Of a DNA stretch of 64,000 bases, positions 24,018 to 35,514 are shown piece after piece (the first letter of the stretch is position 1; the number at the start of each line of letters is the position of its first letter). Below the pieces are notes generated by a model, which worked only from the letters and a program-made list of their open reading frames with translations, was not told the origin of the DNA and made no database searches. The DNA comes from Hypsibius dujardini (taxonomy: Eukaryota > Tardigrada > Eutardigrada > Parachela > Hypsibiidae). The DNA lies in assembly GCA_001579985.1 (NCBI GenBank), contig LRSR01013521.1, positions 1 to 64,000 of the forward strand, given 5' to 3'. The position numbers were made by a program, and so were the translations under genes.

Positions 24018-24621
24018 ATGCTTCCCAAGTCAAATGGCAATCCTCAGCTCACAGGTAGGTCGTTCCCTACGACGAATCCGCAACAAATTCACATCTGGCT
24101 TCTGCCTTTCAGTCATCGCGATGCAACCGATCGACTGGCGCAGGACTGACGTTGACAACGGTCATCGCGAGGCAAGGAATGGCGGTTTTGTTCGGCGTTG
24201 GACCAATGCGTTGATGCTGAAAAATTCTCCACCCATTGAGAACCCTACCTGCGTCCAACGATTCCGGAGAGCTCTATTGTGTCCTCCGCATGGGTCACTG
24301 GCTTATAATCTGACAAAGATAATCGCCATTATTGCGTTATTTTTGGCGTTTATCGCAATTCTAAAGGCCGAGGCTCTTCCGGGAGGGAACTTCTGGGGCC
24401 TTCTCGTCGTCACAGTCTGTGCTATGGTCGGAGAGGAGATTGCCAAAAAACTTCGACTTCCTGGGCTATTGGGTAAACAGAACCGATGTTATTTTTATAA
24501 AAATGTTCAAACACACATTAATCGCTCAATCATTGGTATTAAGAGTGCATTAGTGTAAATAGATGCTAACCAGCCAGGCAAACACAGACAGTCAGACGGA
24601 CGGACGAATAGAGAGACAGTA

Positions 24622-24680
<59 letters not shown>

Positions 24681-26198
24681 GACAGACAAGAGAGACAGAC
24701 AGACAGACAGAGACAGACAGACAAGCAGACAGACAGACAGTCAGGCAGATAAACAGGAGGAATAATCACGAACACGTGGACAGACAGACAAACCGATCGA
24801 CAAAGAAAGGAAAACATAAGGAGACATTGCAGACACAGGCAAAGCATAAGTCAATCTCTACTTTTTAGGCATGTTGGTTGCTGGATTTCTCCTGCAAAAT
24901 GTACCGGGAATAAGGGCCGCCACGTCCATCACCCCGGCATGGTCTTCATCTCTCCGATCCATAGCATTGGTGATTATATTATTGCGAGCCGGATTAGGAC
25001 TGGACATCGTGGTTTTACGAAGACTCAGTAAAAGCGTCGCCTCGGTTGCTTTTGTTCCTTCCACTATTGAAAGTTGCGCGGTCGCTGTGGCTTCACATTT
25101 TATACTAGGATTTGATTGGCTTTGGTAAGGTCATTAAGTACTTCGGTAAAACTCCTTTATGCCCGATCTGGTTGTTTTACTCGTGCGCAATATTTTCAGG
25201 TCATTTGTACTTGGCTACCTGTTGACCGCCGTATCGCCAGCCGTTTTGGTTCCTTCCATGTTAGCACTCCAAGAGAACGGTCTGGGAGTGGACAAGGGTG
25301 TGCCCACTCTGTTGGTCGCTGCTTCCAGCATCGAGAATGTCTACGCCATCGAAGTGTTCAGCGTTCTGATGAGCGTCGGTTTCTCTACAAGTAAGATTCA
25401 CTAAACAATGCAGTCGACAATTAAGTTCATAATTAAGTCATCACAATTCAGCGGATATGACAGCTGAATTGTAAACACTGAAGAATAATTGCGCAGTTAA
25501 CGTCATACATGTCCGGGTGATCTATTCGTCTGACTTTTTCGGCAGCGAGTTTGACCATGCAGATACTCCAAGCGCCGATTGAAATTGTCATTGGAGTGAG
25601 TTACGGCCTGGCTACTGGAGTGCTGTTCTGGTTCTTTCCCCACAATGGTCACGTAAGTTACATTGACTGCACTGATCTCGGCACATTAATCAAATCGATT
25701 GTTTTTCATTGAATGTTTATTATGTTCTTATTATTGTCAATTTATTTAGCCTAGCAAATCAGCGTACCGGTTCATAATTTTATTGGGAGCTGGCCTGACT
25801 GCTGTGTTTGGCGGAAACGCCCTAAAATATTCCGGCGCGGGACCCTTGGCGACCCTTATCATGGCATTTATTGCCGGTTACGAATGGCGAAAATCGGATG
25901 CTCCATCACACAAGGTTAGCTTAATTAATTTGTTTTTGATTTGCCGATGAGGGCATTCATCTTGCGCGTATATGAGGGAAGAGTACAGCAAATAATATAT
26001 TTTGCAGGAAGTGGCAGAGAAGCTTGCCAAGCTTTGGAGGTATTTCCAGCCAGTGTTGTTCGGATTGATTGGTGCGGCGGTATCAATTGAGAAGATTCGA
26101 CCGGAAACCGTCGGTGGGTGGTTTTTTATTCCAAAGGCTATTTTTGTAACTCTGTCTATCAGTCTGTCTGCCTGCCTTCCTGCCTGTCTGTCTGTCTA

Positions 26199-26236
<38 letters not shown>

Positions 26237-27676
26237 AATCTGTCTGTCTCTCTGTCTCTCTCTGTCTCTCTCTCTGTCTGCGTGACTGTTTGTTTGTCTG
26301 TCTTTCTGATTATTTGCCTGTCTGTCTTTACTGCGCGTCTGAGTCTGTCTGTTTGTTAATCTGCTAATTTACTGTTAATTGCTTCATGCCCCCTGCTCGC
26401 CGCTTGTAAGAAGTTGTTTTTCACTATCGACGTTGCACGGAGCGATTAAATCATCTTTCCTTCTATCAGGTCTGGGCATTGCTGTGATTTTCATTGGTGT
26501 CTTGGTTCGGTTCTTTGTGACACCTTTCGCCACATTGGGTGCGAACCTCAACTGGAAGGAGAAGATGTTTGCATCTATCGCGTGGTTTCCAAAAGCCACC
26601 GTTCAGGTGAGTTTGTTAAATTTATAATTCTAATTTAGTTTAATTCACCCTGCGATTCTACTGAATGTAGGCAACACTTGGGTCAAAAGTCTACGACTAC
26701 ACAACCCTGGTCTTATCGACCCAAACTGTCCCGGATCCCTATTTATTACGCGGTACGGTTTTGAATCTCGTGGTACTAGTACATTTGCAATTCGATGTCA
26801 CCCTTTCCAATTAATTCACATACGTTTGTCGCAATTTCAGTGCAACAAATTGGAATTCAGGTACCGCACATGTGCATGTCAAATGCCGTTAACTAAAGCT
26901 CGCAACGCAAGAGAAATGTTTGGGTACCGTGGTGGGTATCGGAATTCGGATCAGTCCGAATAACCCCCCCCCCCCCGTTTAATGTGAAATGATTGCTGTA
27001 CAAAGATGTAGGGCATGCTGGGGAGGGGGAATTTCCGAAAAAATGGCGAACACAAAATAAGGATTGGTGGAAGAAGGGAACTCGCAAAGAAAAACCATTA
27101 TACATACAGTATATATAGTGTGTATACTATATATATGTATACTGTATATATACTCTATACTATATATGCATACCGTATATATACTAGTACAGTGGATGAT
27201 GGTTACTGCCGGCATGACCGCCGCGGCGGCCGGCCCCAGAAAGAGGCACGGTACTGGTACGTACGTCCGACCAATCGAGAAAGGGAGAGAGAGAGAAGAC
27301 GCCTCGCGCGCATTCACATTAATTTGTAACAAATTCTAGTTATTATTGTATAAATAACGAGTGAGCGAATTCACTCTCGAAAGTAATAAGAATCAGGAAC
27401 AAAATCTTCCTTTGGCTGCAGATGCTTACGATAGCGGTTTTATGCATCGTAATAACGGCCCCCTTGGGGGCACTGGGAATCACCTTCACGCAAAACCGGT
27501 TGCTCCAGAAAAAGAAACCAACCGAATTGGAAGTTTCCGAGAGGGAGTTCATCGAAGAGGAATTGTCCGGAGGAAAGGACAACATGGTGGATTCTTTATT
27601 TCCCCGGAACTTGCCGAAGAAACGACACTCAGAGCCCAATATGCGAATGTTTCCCGATGAGTTCACCTTTACATAG
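24018..27676 (+). CDS. SLC9B: Sodium/hydrogen antiporter of the SLC9B (NHA) family, copy 1
   Basis: Eleven exons: 24018-24054, 24113-24472, 24869-25124, 25200-25390, 25546-25652, 25750-25914, 26008-26113, 26470-26606, 26671-26752, 26841-26860 and 27422-27676; phases agree, giving 571 residues. It aligns along its length with animal NHA2: RRALLCPPHG before TM1, LPGGN, the helix GLLGMLVAGFLLQNVPGI, WSSSLRSIAL, RAGLGLD, VSPAVLVPSMLALQ, GVDKGVPTLLVAAS, PVLFGLIGAAVSI and WFPKATVQ. NHA proteins are CPA2-type antiporters exchanging Na+ or Li+ for H+ in plasma or organelle membranes. The hallmark Asp-Asp pair after MAAGSF in human NHA2 is Glu263-Asn264 here (25333-25338). The start ATG was chosen because MLPKSNG here and MLLNSNG in copy 2 match with the same phase into exon 2. 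The tail after the last helix is cytoplasmic and acidic. CAGA and CTGT arrays fill introns 2 and 7. Confidence 0.93.
24583..24840. repeat. (CAGA)n microsatellite in NHA copy 1 intron 2
   Basis: About 250 bp of CAGA units just ahead of exon 3. A shorter CAGA/CAGT array sits at the same place in copy 2 (30567-30664). Confidence 0.9.
26146..26368. repeat. (CTGT)n microsatellite in NHA copy 1 intron 7
   Basis: About 220 bp of CTGT with CTGC, CTCT and TTTGT variants starting some 40 bp after exon 7. Copy 2 has a matching array at 32074-32316. Confidence 0.9.
27110..27190. repeat. AT-rich (TATA) tract
   Basis: Imperfect tandem of atacagtatatatag/tgtatactatatat-type units in intron 10 of NHA copy 1. 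It is partly self-complementary. Confidence 0.7.
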
Positions 27677-29991
27677 AAAAATACATTAGAGGGTCTCAAG
27701 CTCCGTAGCGATACGCGTTTTGCCTTACAATACTTTCCCTTTTGACCTTTCCTTAGCGACCATATTTTACAATTATTTTCTTAATATTTATTTGTGCTAA
27801 TACACGGTGCTATGCGTGTAGAAATAATGATACACGGTAAGGGAACATTCAACAATTATGTCGTCGAATTTAGGGGGGTACGTGTCAGCAGTCGATGACG
27901 AGCTTGGACGTATAGGGGGTGGGGGTCTGTCCTTGGATTACGTCAGCAATTTTAAATCTCAAAATTTCCTTAATTCTGAGAGTTTGAAAAAACGTTTATT
28001 TCAGTAGCATTTTATAGACCCGCATGCCATTATTCTTCCCTTCATTTGAGCATCATACTAGTACTGACAAGAGGTTCCGAGGGCTCCACCCGTAAAACAG
28101 GTACGTCACTTGGGGGCCTACATCTACTTGATGCCTTCTTCACCAGCGCATTGAAATCGCAAATCTTCTATTTCAGGCGAGGATGCCGTCGGTTTACAAT
28201 GAATTCCTGGCATTATTCTTGAATGCCTTCTTGATCAAGCGAAGTTGCAGTACGTCAGATACGCATAGGGGGTTCCAACGGTACTGACATCAGCGTTTGA
28301 AATTCAGGGGGGGAGGTAAAAAGAAATTCTGACGAGCTCTGACAGAGGGGAGGTAGGTGTAAGGCCGCCTAATATCGAGCGCTGACGTAATTGTTGAACG
28401 TACCCTAAAGTAGCAAACAAGAGTTGCTTTCAGCTCCATAAAACAGCAGTTGGTTGTACGAGGAATTCATCTTAATCCTAACCACCCCTTGTCGTGGTCT
28501 ATTCTTAGAATCCTAACCACTCTTATGTATTAGGGGCACAGGTGGCGCATCGTTCGCCAACTGCACTGCCAATAGAGGACAACAGGTAAATTGCATGAGA
28601 GCTTCATCCCATCTGATTGGACATATTATCTGATTGGCGGATCATCGCTCTTAATTTTTGACGTTGAATAGCCTTTGTTGGAGAAATGAGTAGAATTGCG
28701 TACAAATTTGCCGCCGCCGAGCACTGATATCATTCGCTCTGTCCTCATTCATCGCCAACTCAATAAGAAAACGCCATTTTTGTGAAGTTATTTTTTCAAG
28801 TGAAAATGCGTAGAATAATACAAATTGTCAGGGATGATTTATGCGGCCATTATTTTCGCGACTTGGCGGTTGATAGTTTTTTGCCGTTACGCCATTTCGT
28901 TCTTGCCAATCAATTTCAGGTCAATTAGAGCCGCCGATTAATAGAAAAAAGAAAGTCATTCTTTCCTTTTCCCGCTAGTTGAACGATTTTATCATTTTGA
29001 TAGCCGATTGGTCGAGCAGAGCACGTGCGCCAAAGAGGACATGAGTCGCACGCAGCGCCCTCTTCGATTCTAGTTGAAAATAAACAGTCATTTTTCTGTC
29101 TGTTTCTCAATCTCTTGCCATATTTCTTTTATGAAAAGTCTAGATCCAAAAAATTTCTACTGGATGTCATTTTGTTCGGCTTTGAAGGCCGTTACATACT
29201 GTCGATGCTTCCTTTGAGCTCGGTACATTGAATTATCTATTTCCATTGAAGAGTGGCTAGAAATCGGTTACAAAGAGGGTGGCTAGAAATCGGTCGGATT
29301 CCTCGTACTCATACTAGTCGTACAGTACTTTCACCACAGTGAATATATATATAGGTACTAACTTTAACGTTAGTATACTAAACTTTAACGTTAGTATACT
29401 GTATTATGTACTGTGCTTTCACCCAAATCAACAATCACACATCATACGTGCGCGCTGGTATTGTTCTTCCCCGGTGCTGATCATTGACCACAGATACAGC
29501 CACGCATGACACGGCATTCCTGCTTCTTCCCATTTGTCAGTGCCAGTACCACATTCAGCAGCACAAAACCAGCAAGCAAATGAGTGAGGCTCTTCTGCGG
29601 CAGTCCTGTTCCCCTGAAATCTATAAATAGTAGTCTTCTAATTCAATGCTGAAATACTCTCGATAAATACAGACAATAATTTATCGTAGATTTGCAATTT
29701 TCTATGCGGTGGTGCATGTTTTTACCAATTTTCCATTAGTTCTAACTGTACACGTCCTATTCAGTCTTCCTCTTCTGTCTGAGCTGAACTACAACCACCG
29801 TGCTACAACTACGGATAAAAATCAAAATACCCCGAAGGTATTTCTATACAGTATCATACTAAAGTTCGGTGTAAAGTAGTTAAAATATACTGCGCGTCTG
29901 CATCTGTCTGTCGTTCATTTAACTACCCACTTTGTAAGGTCTGCCACCACGCGGGATTCTAAGTGGCTTTCGAAAGAAATGAAATACAAGA
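27677..29991. other. Spacer between the two NHA copies
   Basis: Contains a Harbinger-like MITE (27841-28405) and a short tandem (aactttaacgttagtatac, twice, about 29350-29400). I see no other gene or NHA exon remnants. The copy 2 promoter should lie in the last few hundred bases. Confidence 0.5.
27841..28405. mobile_element. PIF/Harbinger-like MITE, TAA target duplication
   Basis: A 565-bp element flanked by TAA on both sides (27838-27840 and 28406-28408). Left terminus GGGAACATTCAACAATTATG; reverse complement of the right terminus GGGTACGTTCAACAATTACG. The two ends match at about 20 of the first 24 positions, and G-rich stretches behind them also pair loosely. A 3-bp TWA-type duplication is typical of PIF/Harbinger. 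No transposase frame, so non-autonomous. Mismatches between the ends indicate an element that is not new. Confidence 0.75.
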
Positions 29992-30571
29992 ATGCTTCTC
30001 AATTCAAATGGCAAGCATCCGCCTGAAGGTAGGTTCATTTCAACGATGGGATTACTTTTGCTTGATATTATTAGTCGTACTCAAAAACCATTCGTTTTTT
30101 ATGTTTCAGTCATAGAAATGCAGCCGACTGAGCCGATCGACGCTAGCCGGGTTGACGCTAAAAGTGATCAGCAAGCCGCACGGAATGGCAGTTTTTCTAA
30201 ACGTTGGACCAGTGCGGTGATGGAGAAAAACACTCGTCCCATTGAGCACCTGACCGGCGTCCAGCGATTCAGGAGAGCTCTTCTCTGCCCTCCGCATGGA
30301 GCGCTGGCCTATAATCTGACGAAGATAATCGCAATTATTGCATTATTTTCGGCTCTCGTGGCAATCCTGAAGGCTGAGGCTTTTCCTGGAGGAAATTTAT
30401 GGGCCCTTCTCGTTGTCACTATTTGTGCCATGATTGGAGAGGAGATTGCCACTAAACTGCGCCTTCCTGGGCTACTGGGTAAACAGAATAAGTGTTTTAT
30501 TATTGTAGTTTTGGGTGATTCGAACAGAGACTTACGTATGACTTCATGCACGAGAGACAGCTAAACAGAAG

Positions 30572-30603
<32 letters not shown>

Positions 30604-32258
30604 AACAGACAGACAGACAGACAGTCAGTCAGTCAGTCAGTCAGTCAGTCAGTCATTCAGTCAGTCATGCAACCTGTGCTTCTTTTAGGCATGCTCATTG
30701 CTGGTTTGCTTCTGCAAAATGTACCGGGAATAAGGGTAGCCACTTCCATCACCCCGGAATGGTCTTCATCGCTCCGGACTGTAGCGCTTGTTGTTATTTT
30801 ACTGCGAGCCGGACTAGGACTGGACATTGTGGTTTTACGAAGACTCAGTAAAAGCGTCGCATCTGTTGCTTTTGTTCCTTCCACTACTGAAAGTTGCGCA
30901 GTCGCCGTGGCTGCACGCTACATACTGGGATTTGATTGGCTTTGGTGAGATCGTCACATTGAAATTATTTTACCTCATCCCTAACATTGGTTTTTTACTC
31001 GTACTATCTTTTCAGGTCATTTGTGCTGGGCTACCTGTTGACCGCCGTATCGCCAGCCGTTTTGGTTCCTTCCATGTTAGCACTCCAAGAGAACGGTCTG
31101 GGAGTGGACAAGGGTGTGCCCACTCTGTTGGTCGCTGCTTCCAGCATCGAGAATGTCTACGCCATCGAAGTGTTCAGCGTTCTGATGAGCGTCGGTTTCG
31201 CTACAAGTAAGATTTACTAAACAATGCAGTCGACAATTAAGTTCATAATTAAGGCATTACAATTTAACGGATGTGAAAGCTGATTCAACGGCATAAAAGT
31301 TCGAGTGATTCATTTGTCTGATTTTATTCCACAGCGAGTTTGACCATGCAGATACTCCAAGCACCGATTGAAATTGTCATTGGAGTGAGTTACGGTTTGG
31401 CTGCAGGATTAGTATTGTGGTACCTTCCGCACAATGGTCATGTAAGTTATCTCACTAACAGTCAGCACTAATTGAAGGGAAGACTGATGAGACTATGAAA
31501 TGTGTCATGGAAATCACTCGAAATTTTGCTAGATTACCAATTCAAGTATAACCGGGCTTCATCCCCCGATCTCTTTTAATTAGTGAGACTTATTGAGATT
31601 TTCAGACAGGCAGACAAACAAAGAACAACAGATAGGCAGACAAGTCTCATTAAAGTTTTTATTACGGTTGTCTAGCCTAGCAAATCGCCATATCGGTTTA
31701 TAATTTTACTTGGAGCGGGCCTGGCCGCGGTTTTTGGCGGAAACGACCTACAATATTCGGGCGCGGGACCCTTGGCCACCCTCATCATGGCATTTACTGC
31801 CGGCTATAAATGGCGAAAATCAGATGCATCATCGCATGAGGTTTGATCCCTGTTTCTGTTAAAAATGTTATCTTATTGACGGTTAACTTATTATTCGTCA
31901 GCAAATGTAAACTATATTTTTAGGAAGTGACAGCGAAACTTGCCATGCTTTGGAGATATTTTCAACCCGTGTTGTTTGGACTGATGGGTGCGGCCCTATC
32001 AACTGAGAAAATTCAATCGGAAACTATTGGTGAGTGAATTGCTGTTTGGAGCCTGTCTTAGTGCTTTGCTTGTGTCTGTCTGTCTGCCTTTCTCTCTTTC
32101 TGGCTGGTTGGCTCTGTCTGTCTGCCTGCCCGTCTGCCCGTTTGCCTGCCTGCCTGCTTGCCTGTCTGTCTGACTGTCTGTTAGTCTGCTTGCCTGCCTG
32201 CTTATCTGTCTGCTTGCCTGCCGGCTTATCTGTCTGTCTGTCTCTGTTTGTCTGTCTA

Positions 32259-32293
<35 letters not shown>

Positions 32294-33072
32294 GCCTGTC
32301 TGTCTGTCTGCCTGCCGAATGTTTTTTTATTGCGTTTATAAAGTATTTCTTGCAACTATATGAAGAGTTTGACTACAATCAGGTCTGGGCATTGCTGTCA
32401 TCTTCATCGGTTTACTGGTGAGGTTCTTGGTGACACCGTTTGCCACACTAGGCGCGCATCTCAACTGGAAGGAGAAGCTCTTTGCATCAATCGCTTGGTT
32501 TCCAAAAGGCACTGTGCAGGTATGTTTGCTTATTCTAAGGTCGCCAATTCTAATTTAATTTAGTCCAACCTGTGATTGTACTGTATGTAGGCAACACTTG
32601 GGTCAAAAGTCTACGACTACACAACCTTAGCCTTATCAACACAAACTGCCCCGGATCCCTACCTATTACGCGGTACATTTTAAAAAGAGATCAACTTTCG
32701 TCTTTACCTTACTTCACACTCTTACAATTGCAGTGCAACAAATTGGGATCTAGGTATGTCCGGTGTACCTGCATGCATTTTGTATGCCGCTATTACTCGC
32801 TCTTGACAGAATTGCTAACACAGTCAACCTTCGTATCGCTGCAGATGCTAACGATTGCGGTGTTATGCATCATTATAACGGCTCCTTTGGGGGCCATTGG
32901 AATCACCTTCACACAAGGCAGGTTGCTCGAGAGAAGGATCGTAAGCGGCGCCACCGAACAAGAGCTGGACACTTCCGAGAGGGAGTTTATCAAGGAGGAA
33001 TTGCCAGCAGGAGAGCACATCATGGTGGATTTCCCTGAAAGTTGTCTAGAAAACAACACTGGAAAGCAATAA
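29992..33072 (+). CDS. SLC9B: Sodium/hydrogen antiporter of the SLC9B (NHA) family, copy 2, with early stop
   Basis: Tandem paralogue of the gene at 24018. Exons: 29992-30028, 30110-30478, 30689-30944, 31016-31206, 31335-31441, 31676-31840, 31924-32029, 32383-32519, 32591-32672, 32734-32753 or beyond, and 32845-33072. Every exon has the same phase as in copy 1; exon 2 is three codons longer. The ion-binding pair is again Glu-Asn (codons 31149-31154). In exon 10 copy 1 reads ATTGGAATTCAG then GT, while copy 2 reads ATTGGGATCTAG then GT, so a TAG stop (32751-32753) closes the frame just before the last exon. That exon (MLTIAVLCIIITAPLGAIG and an acidic tail) is still open and well conserved to its own TAA at 33072. 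The product would lack the final membrane helix and tail unless the stop is bypassed, so this copy may be a young pseudogene or a truncated form. The GPLATLIMAF core and WFPKGTVQ are intact. Confidence 0.85.
30567..30664. repeat. (CAGA)n/(CAGT)n microsatellite in NHA copy 2 intron 2
   Basis: CAGA array that switches to pure CAGT near 30622, ending about 25 bp before exon 3. It is paralogous in position to the array at 24583-24840. Confidence 0.9.
32074..32316. repeat. (CTGT)n microsatellite in NHA copy 2 intron 7
   Basis: About 240 bp of CTGT/CTGC units, in the same position as the array of copy 1 intron 7 but with a different variant pattern. Confidence 0.9.
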
Positions 33073-33555
33073 TGATATCGTTTCCAGAACCCAATCAGTT
33101 CACGTTCCTACTGCAACGAATGGTCTTAGTACTCGTACAGTGATTGTACAGTGATTTTACAGTGAAAGGTCAAAGCAATAGCATTCCCGAAGATTTCAAT
33201 ACAAGTGGCCCTTCAATTAGTCGCATATTTTGTATACGAGAACAAGGCACACAGACGATCAAAGTATTATTAATAGTAACGCCAGGCAATTCTTCCGGTG
33301 CAGCGGTGGCGCCCTCAAGCGAGGGTCGTAACATCGCCAAGCCGCCCCTCCTTTCGAAAGTGCTCAGACCCCACGCAAAAGAACGCGAAGCTGGACCCCC
33401 AAGCAAAATATTTCTTGTTTTGGTTTTTAATTCGAAAAGGAAAGAAACGTTTCACTTTCTTCATTTAAACTTTCTTATTTTTGAGTGATAATTACTCACG
33501 TTAAAATTAATTCCGGTATCCTTCTGGGTGTTGTTTTTTGTTTATTGCGGCAATC
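33073..33555. other. Short spacer between NHA copy 2 and UBC9
   Basis: 3' flank of NHA copy 2 and 5' flank of UBC9. No gene; a short GC-rich patch at about 33295-33400 is unassigned. Confidence 0.5.
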
Positions 33556-34588
33556 ATGAGCTTGGCCTTGAATCGATTGTCAGAGGAAAGAAAAGCATGG
33601 CGGAAAGTATGGCTACGCGATTTTATTATTTCTCTCACTGGGAATCAAATTTGTTCTTATTCATCTCTTCATGTGCTTTTCTATACAGGATCATCCTTTT
33701 GGATTCGTGGCGAAACCGTCAGAGAACGCGGATGGGACGGCTAATATGTGGATTTGGGACTGCGTCATTCCTGGGCCGAAGGATAGTCTCTGGGAGAACG
33801 GCTGCTTCCCACTCAAGATGCTATTTCGCGAAGACTTTCCCGGCACAGCACCAAAGTGCAGGTCAGTAAATACCTTTTCGTACTGGCGGATGCACCAGAA
33901 AACGGTGTTGCATTGCATTACAGTAACTTGTTATTGGTGTGTATCAGTAGATCGATTGATTGAAGTGATCGTGCACAGTGCTTATTCAATCAATCAATCA
34001 ATTAAGCGAAGATTCAAGTTTGAGAAACAACTTGCCACGTGCTAGTTTGTTATATTTTACATGTTTTCTGAAATCATAATTTTCACGAGATTGGGAAAAC
34101 TCGCGATTGAATTTAACATTGTTGTCCCTGAATCCAGAAATCGAGCTGTAAGTCTAAAAACTCTGCATGTGACGAAGATTGATTGATTCGAGAGCTTTGT
34201 TGTCCGATTGCAGCAGCTACTTTGAATTGTTATTTTTTATATGCTTCTTCGGTGCAGGTTTGAACCTCCGCTGTTCCATCCGAACATCTACCCCTCCGGC
34301 ACGGTGTGCCTGTCCATCCTCGACGACGACAAGGGCTGGCGATCCGGCATCACGGTCAAGGAAATCCTCCTGGGCATCCAGGACCTGCTGATTCACCCCA
34401 ACGAACGCGATCCTGCGCAGGCGGAAGCCTACAACATCTACGTGCGGAGTCGCGATGAGTACGAGCGAAGAATCAAGGAGCAGGTAAGGAAGATTTGCCG
34501 TATGCGACGCTGCCGCTTAGGTTTGTTCTCACGGCGTTGTTCTTCCTCGTAGACGAAGCGATTCACGCCCCAAACGCCGAAAACATGA
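33556..34588 (+). CDS. UBE2I: SUMO-conjugating enzyme UBC9
   Basis: Four exons: 33556-33606, 33689-33861, 34258-34483 and 34553-34588, in phase, 161 residues (human 158). The N-terminal helix [20 protein letters not shown], the active-site region [15 protein letters not shown] with catalytic Cys92, and ILLGIQDLL and [11 protein letters not shown] are those of UBC9 rather than ubiquitin E2s, including the UBC9-type insertion ([11 protein letters not shown]) after the cysteine. Family role: the single E2 that takes SUMO from SAE1/SAE2 and transfers it to lysines in PsiKxE sites, mainly in the nucleus. The C-terminus ([11 protein letters not shown]) is slightly longer and more basic than usual. 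Confidence 0.97.
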
Positions 34589-35514
34589 AAGGGCTGAATT
34601 ACAGCTCGATGCACGGACGCTCGTCGTACCTAGGTAATTCCATCTCTATCCAGCTTACTTGTGCCGATGAATTTCCCGTACAATTTCTCCACGCATGTTA
34701 GCTAGTGAAATTGTTTTGTTAGTGTTGGTAGTGTTTTTTTAGCCAAGCTTAGATGACTCTTTTTTCTCGGATCAGTGAAATTTCACAATTGTTTTGAGTA
34801 CTTTTTACTTCCTATTATTTTTAGTTTTATTGGAATTATTGGAAACCGATTTTGGACATCATCACCTGCATGTGTGTTGTTTTGTTTTTGCTGGCGTTCT
34901 ATTAATGCGATCAATTACTAATATGAGGCAAAGTCTGTATTTCGGCTCACCCTCCACTTGGTCTGTAAATCGGCTCACTCATGGTTTCTTTGATGGCAGC
35001 TGCTTGATTGTTTGATTTGTTGTACTGTATCCTAGTATACTACAGCACTTCTGAAAATCAAACAATCAAGCACCTGCCGTTAAAGAGAATCCCATAAGTA
35101 AGTCGATTTATCGACCAAGTGGAGGGTGAGCCGAAATACAGACTGCCTCATACAGGAATATATGTTTGCCCGATCAGTGACAGACCGTTCTAGAGCAGAC
35201 GATGTTTTGCAATGGATCCTTGGACCGGGGTGAGACCTCGTAAGCAGGAGCTGTGACTGACTGAGGGTGGGTGAAAGCACTGTACATGTATATTAACCCA
35301 TACCCGGAGCGCCAATGTATTAACGACTGGATGAATCCCGTACCCGGAGCGCCAATGAGCTCCTTGTGTAGTCACGATTGGATGAAAGTAGTGTTGCATA
35401 ATGACGAGTAACAACAGGGTCCCGCAATCGGTCTTTAAGTCATTACAAACTCAACTGCATCCGGTTAAAAACACAAAAGTGCATACAAAAAGGTATTAAA
35501 ATGGCTGGAATTCT
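34589..35514. other. Spacer between convergent UBC9 and SSR3 with a foldback
   Basis: Holds the 3' UTRs of both genes and a foldback of about 230 bp (34923-35152). No other gene. A short direct repeat, cccggagcgccaatg, occurs at about 35303 and 35343. Confidence 0.55.
34923..35152. repeat. Foldback element of about 230 bp
   Basis: Two arms of about 95 bp (34923-35018 and 35053-35152) are reverse complements at roughly 85 percent identity. They share ctgtatttcggctcaccctc, caagtggtc-type and tgcttgattgtttgatt segments around a loop of about 35 bp. Such long-armed hairpins are typical of foldback MITEs; no clear target duplication could be fixed. Confidence 0.8.
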
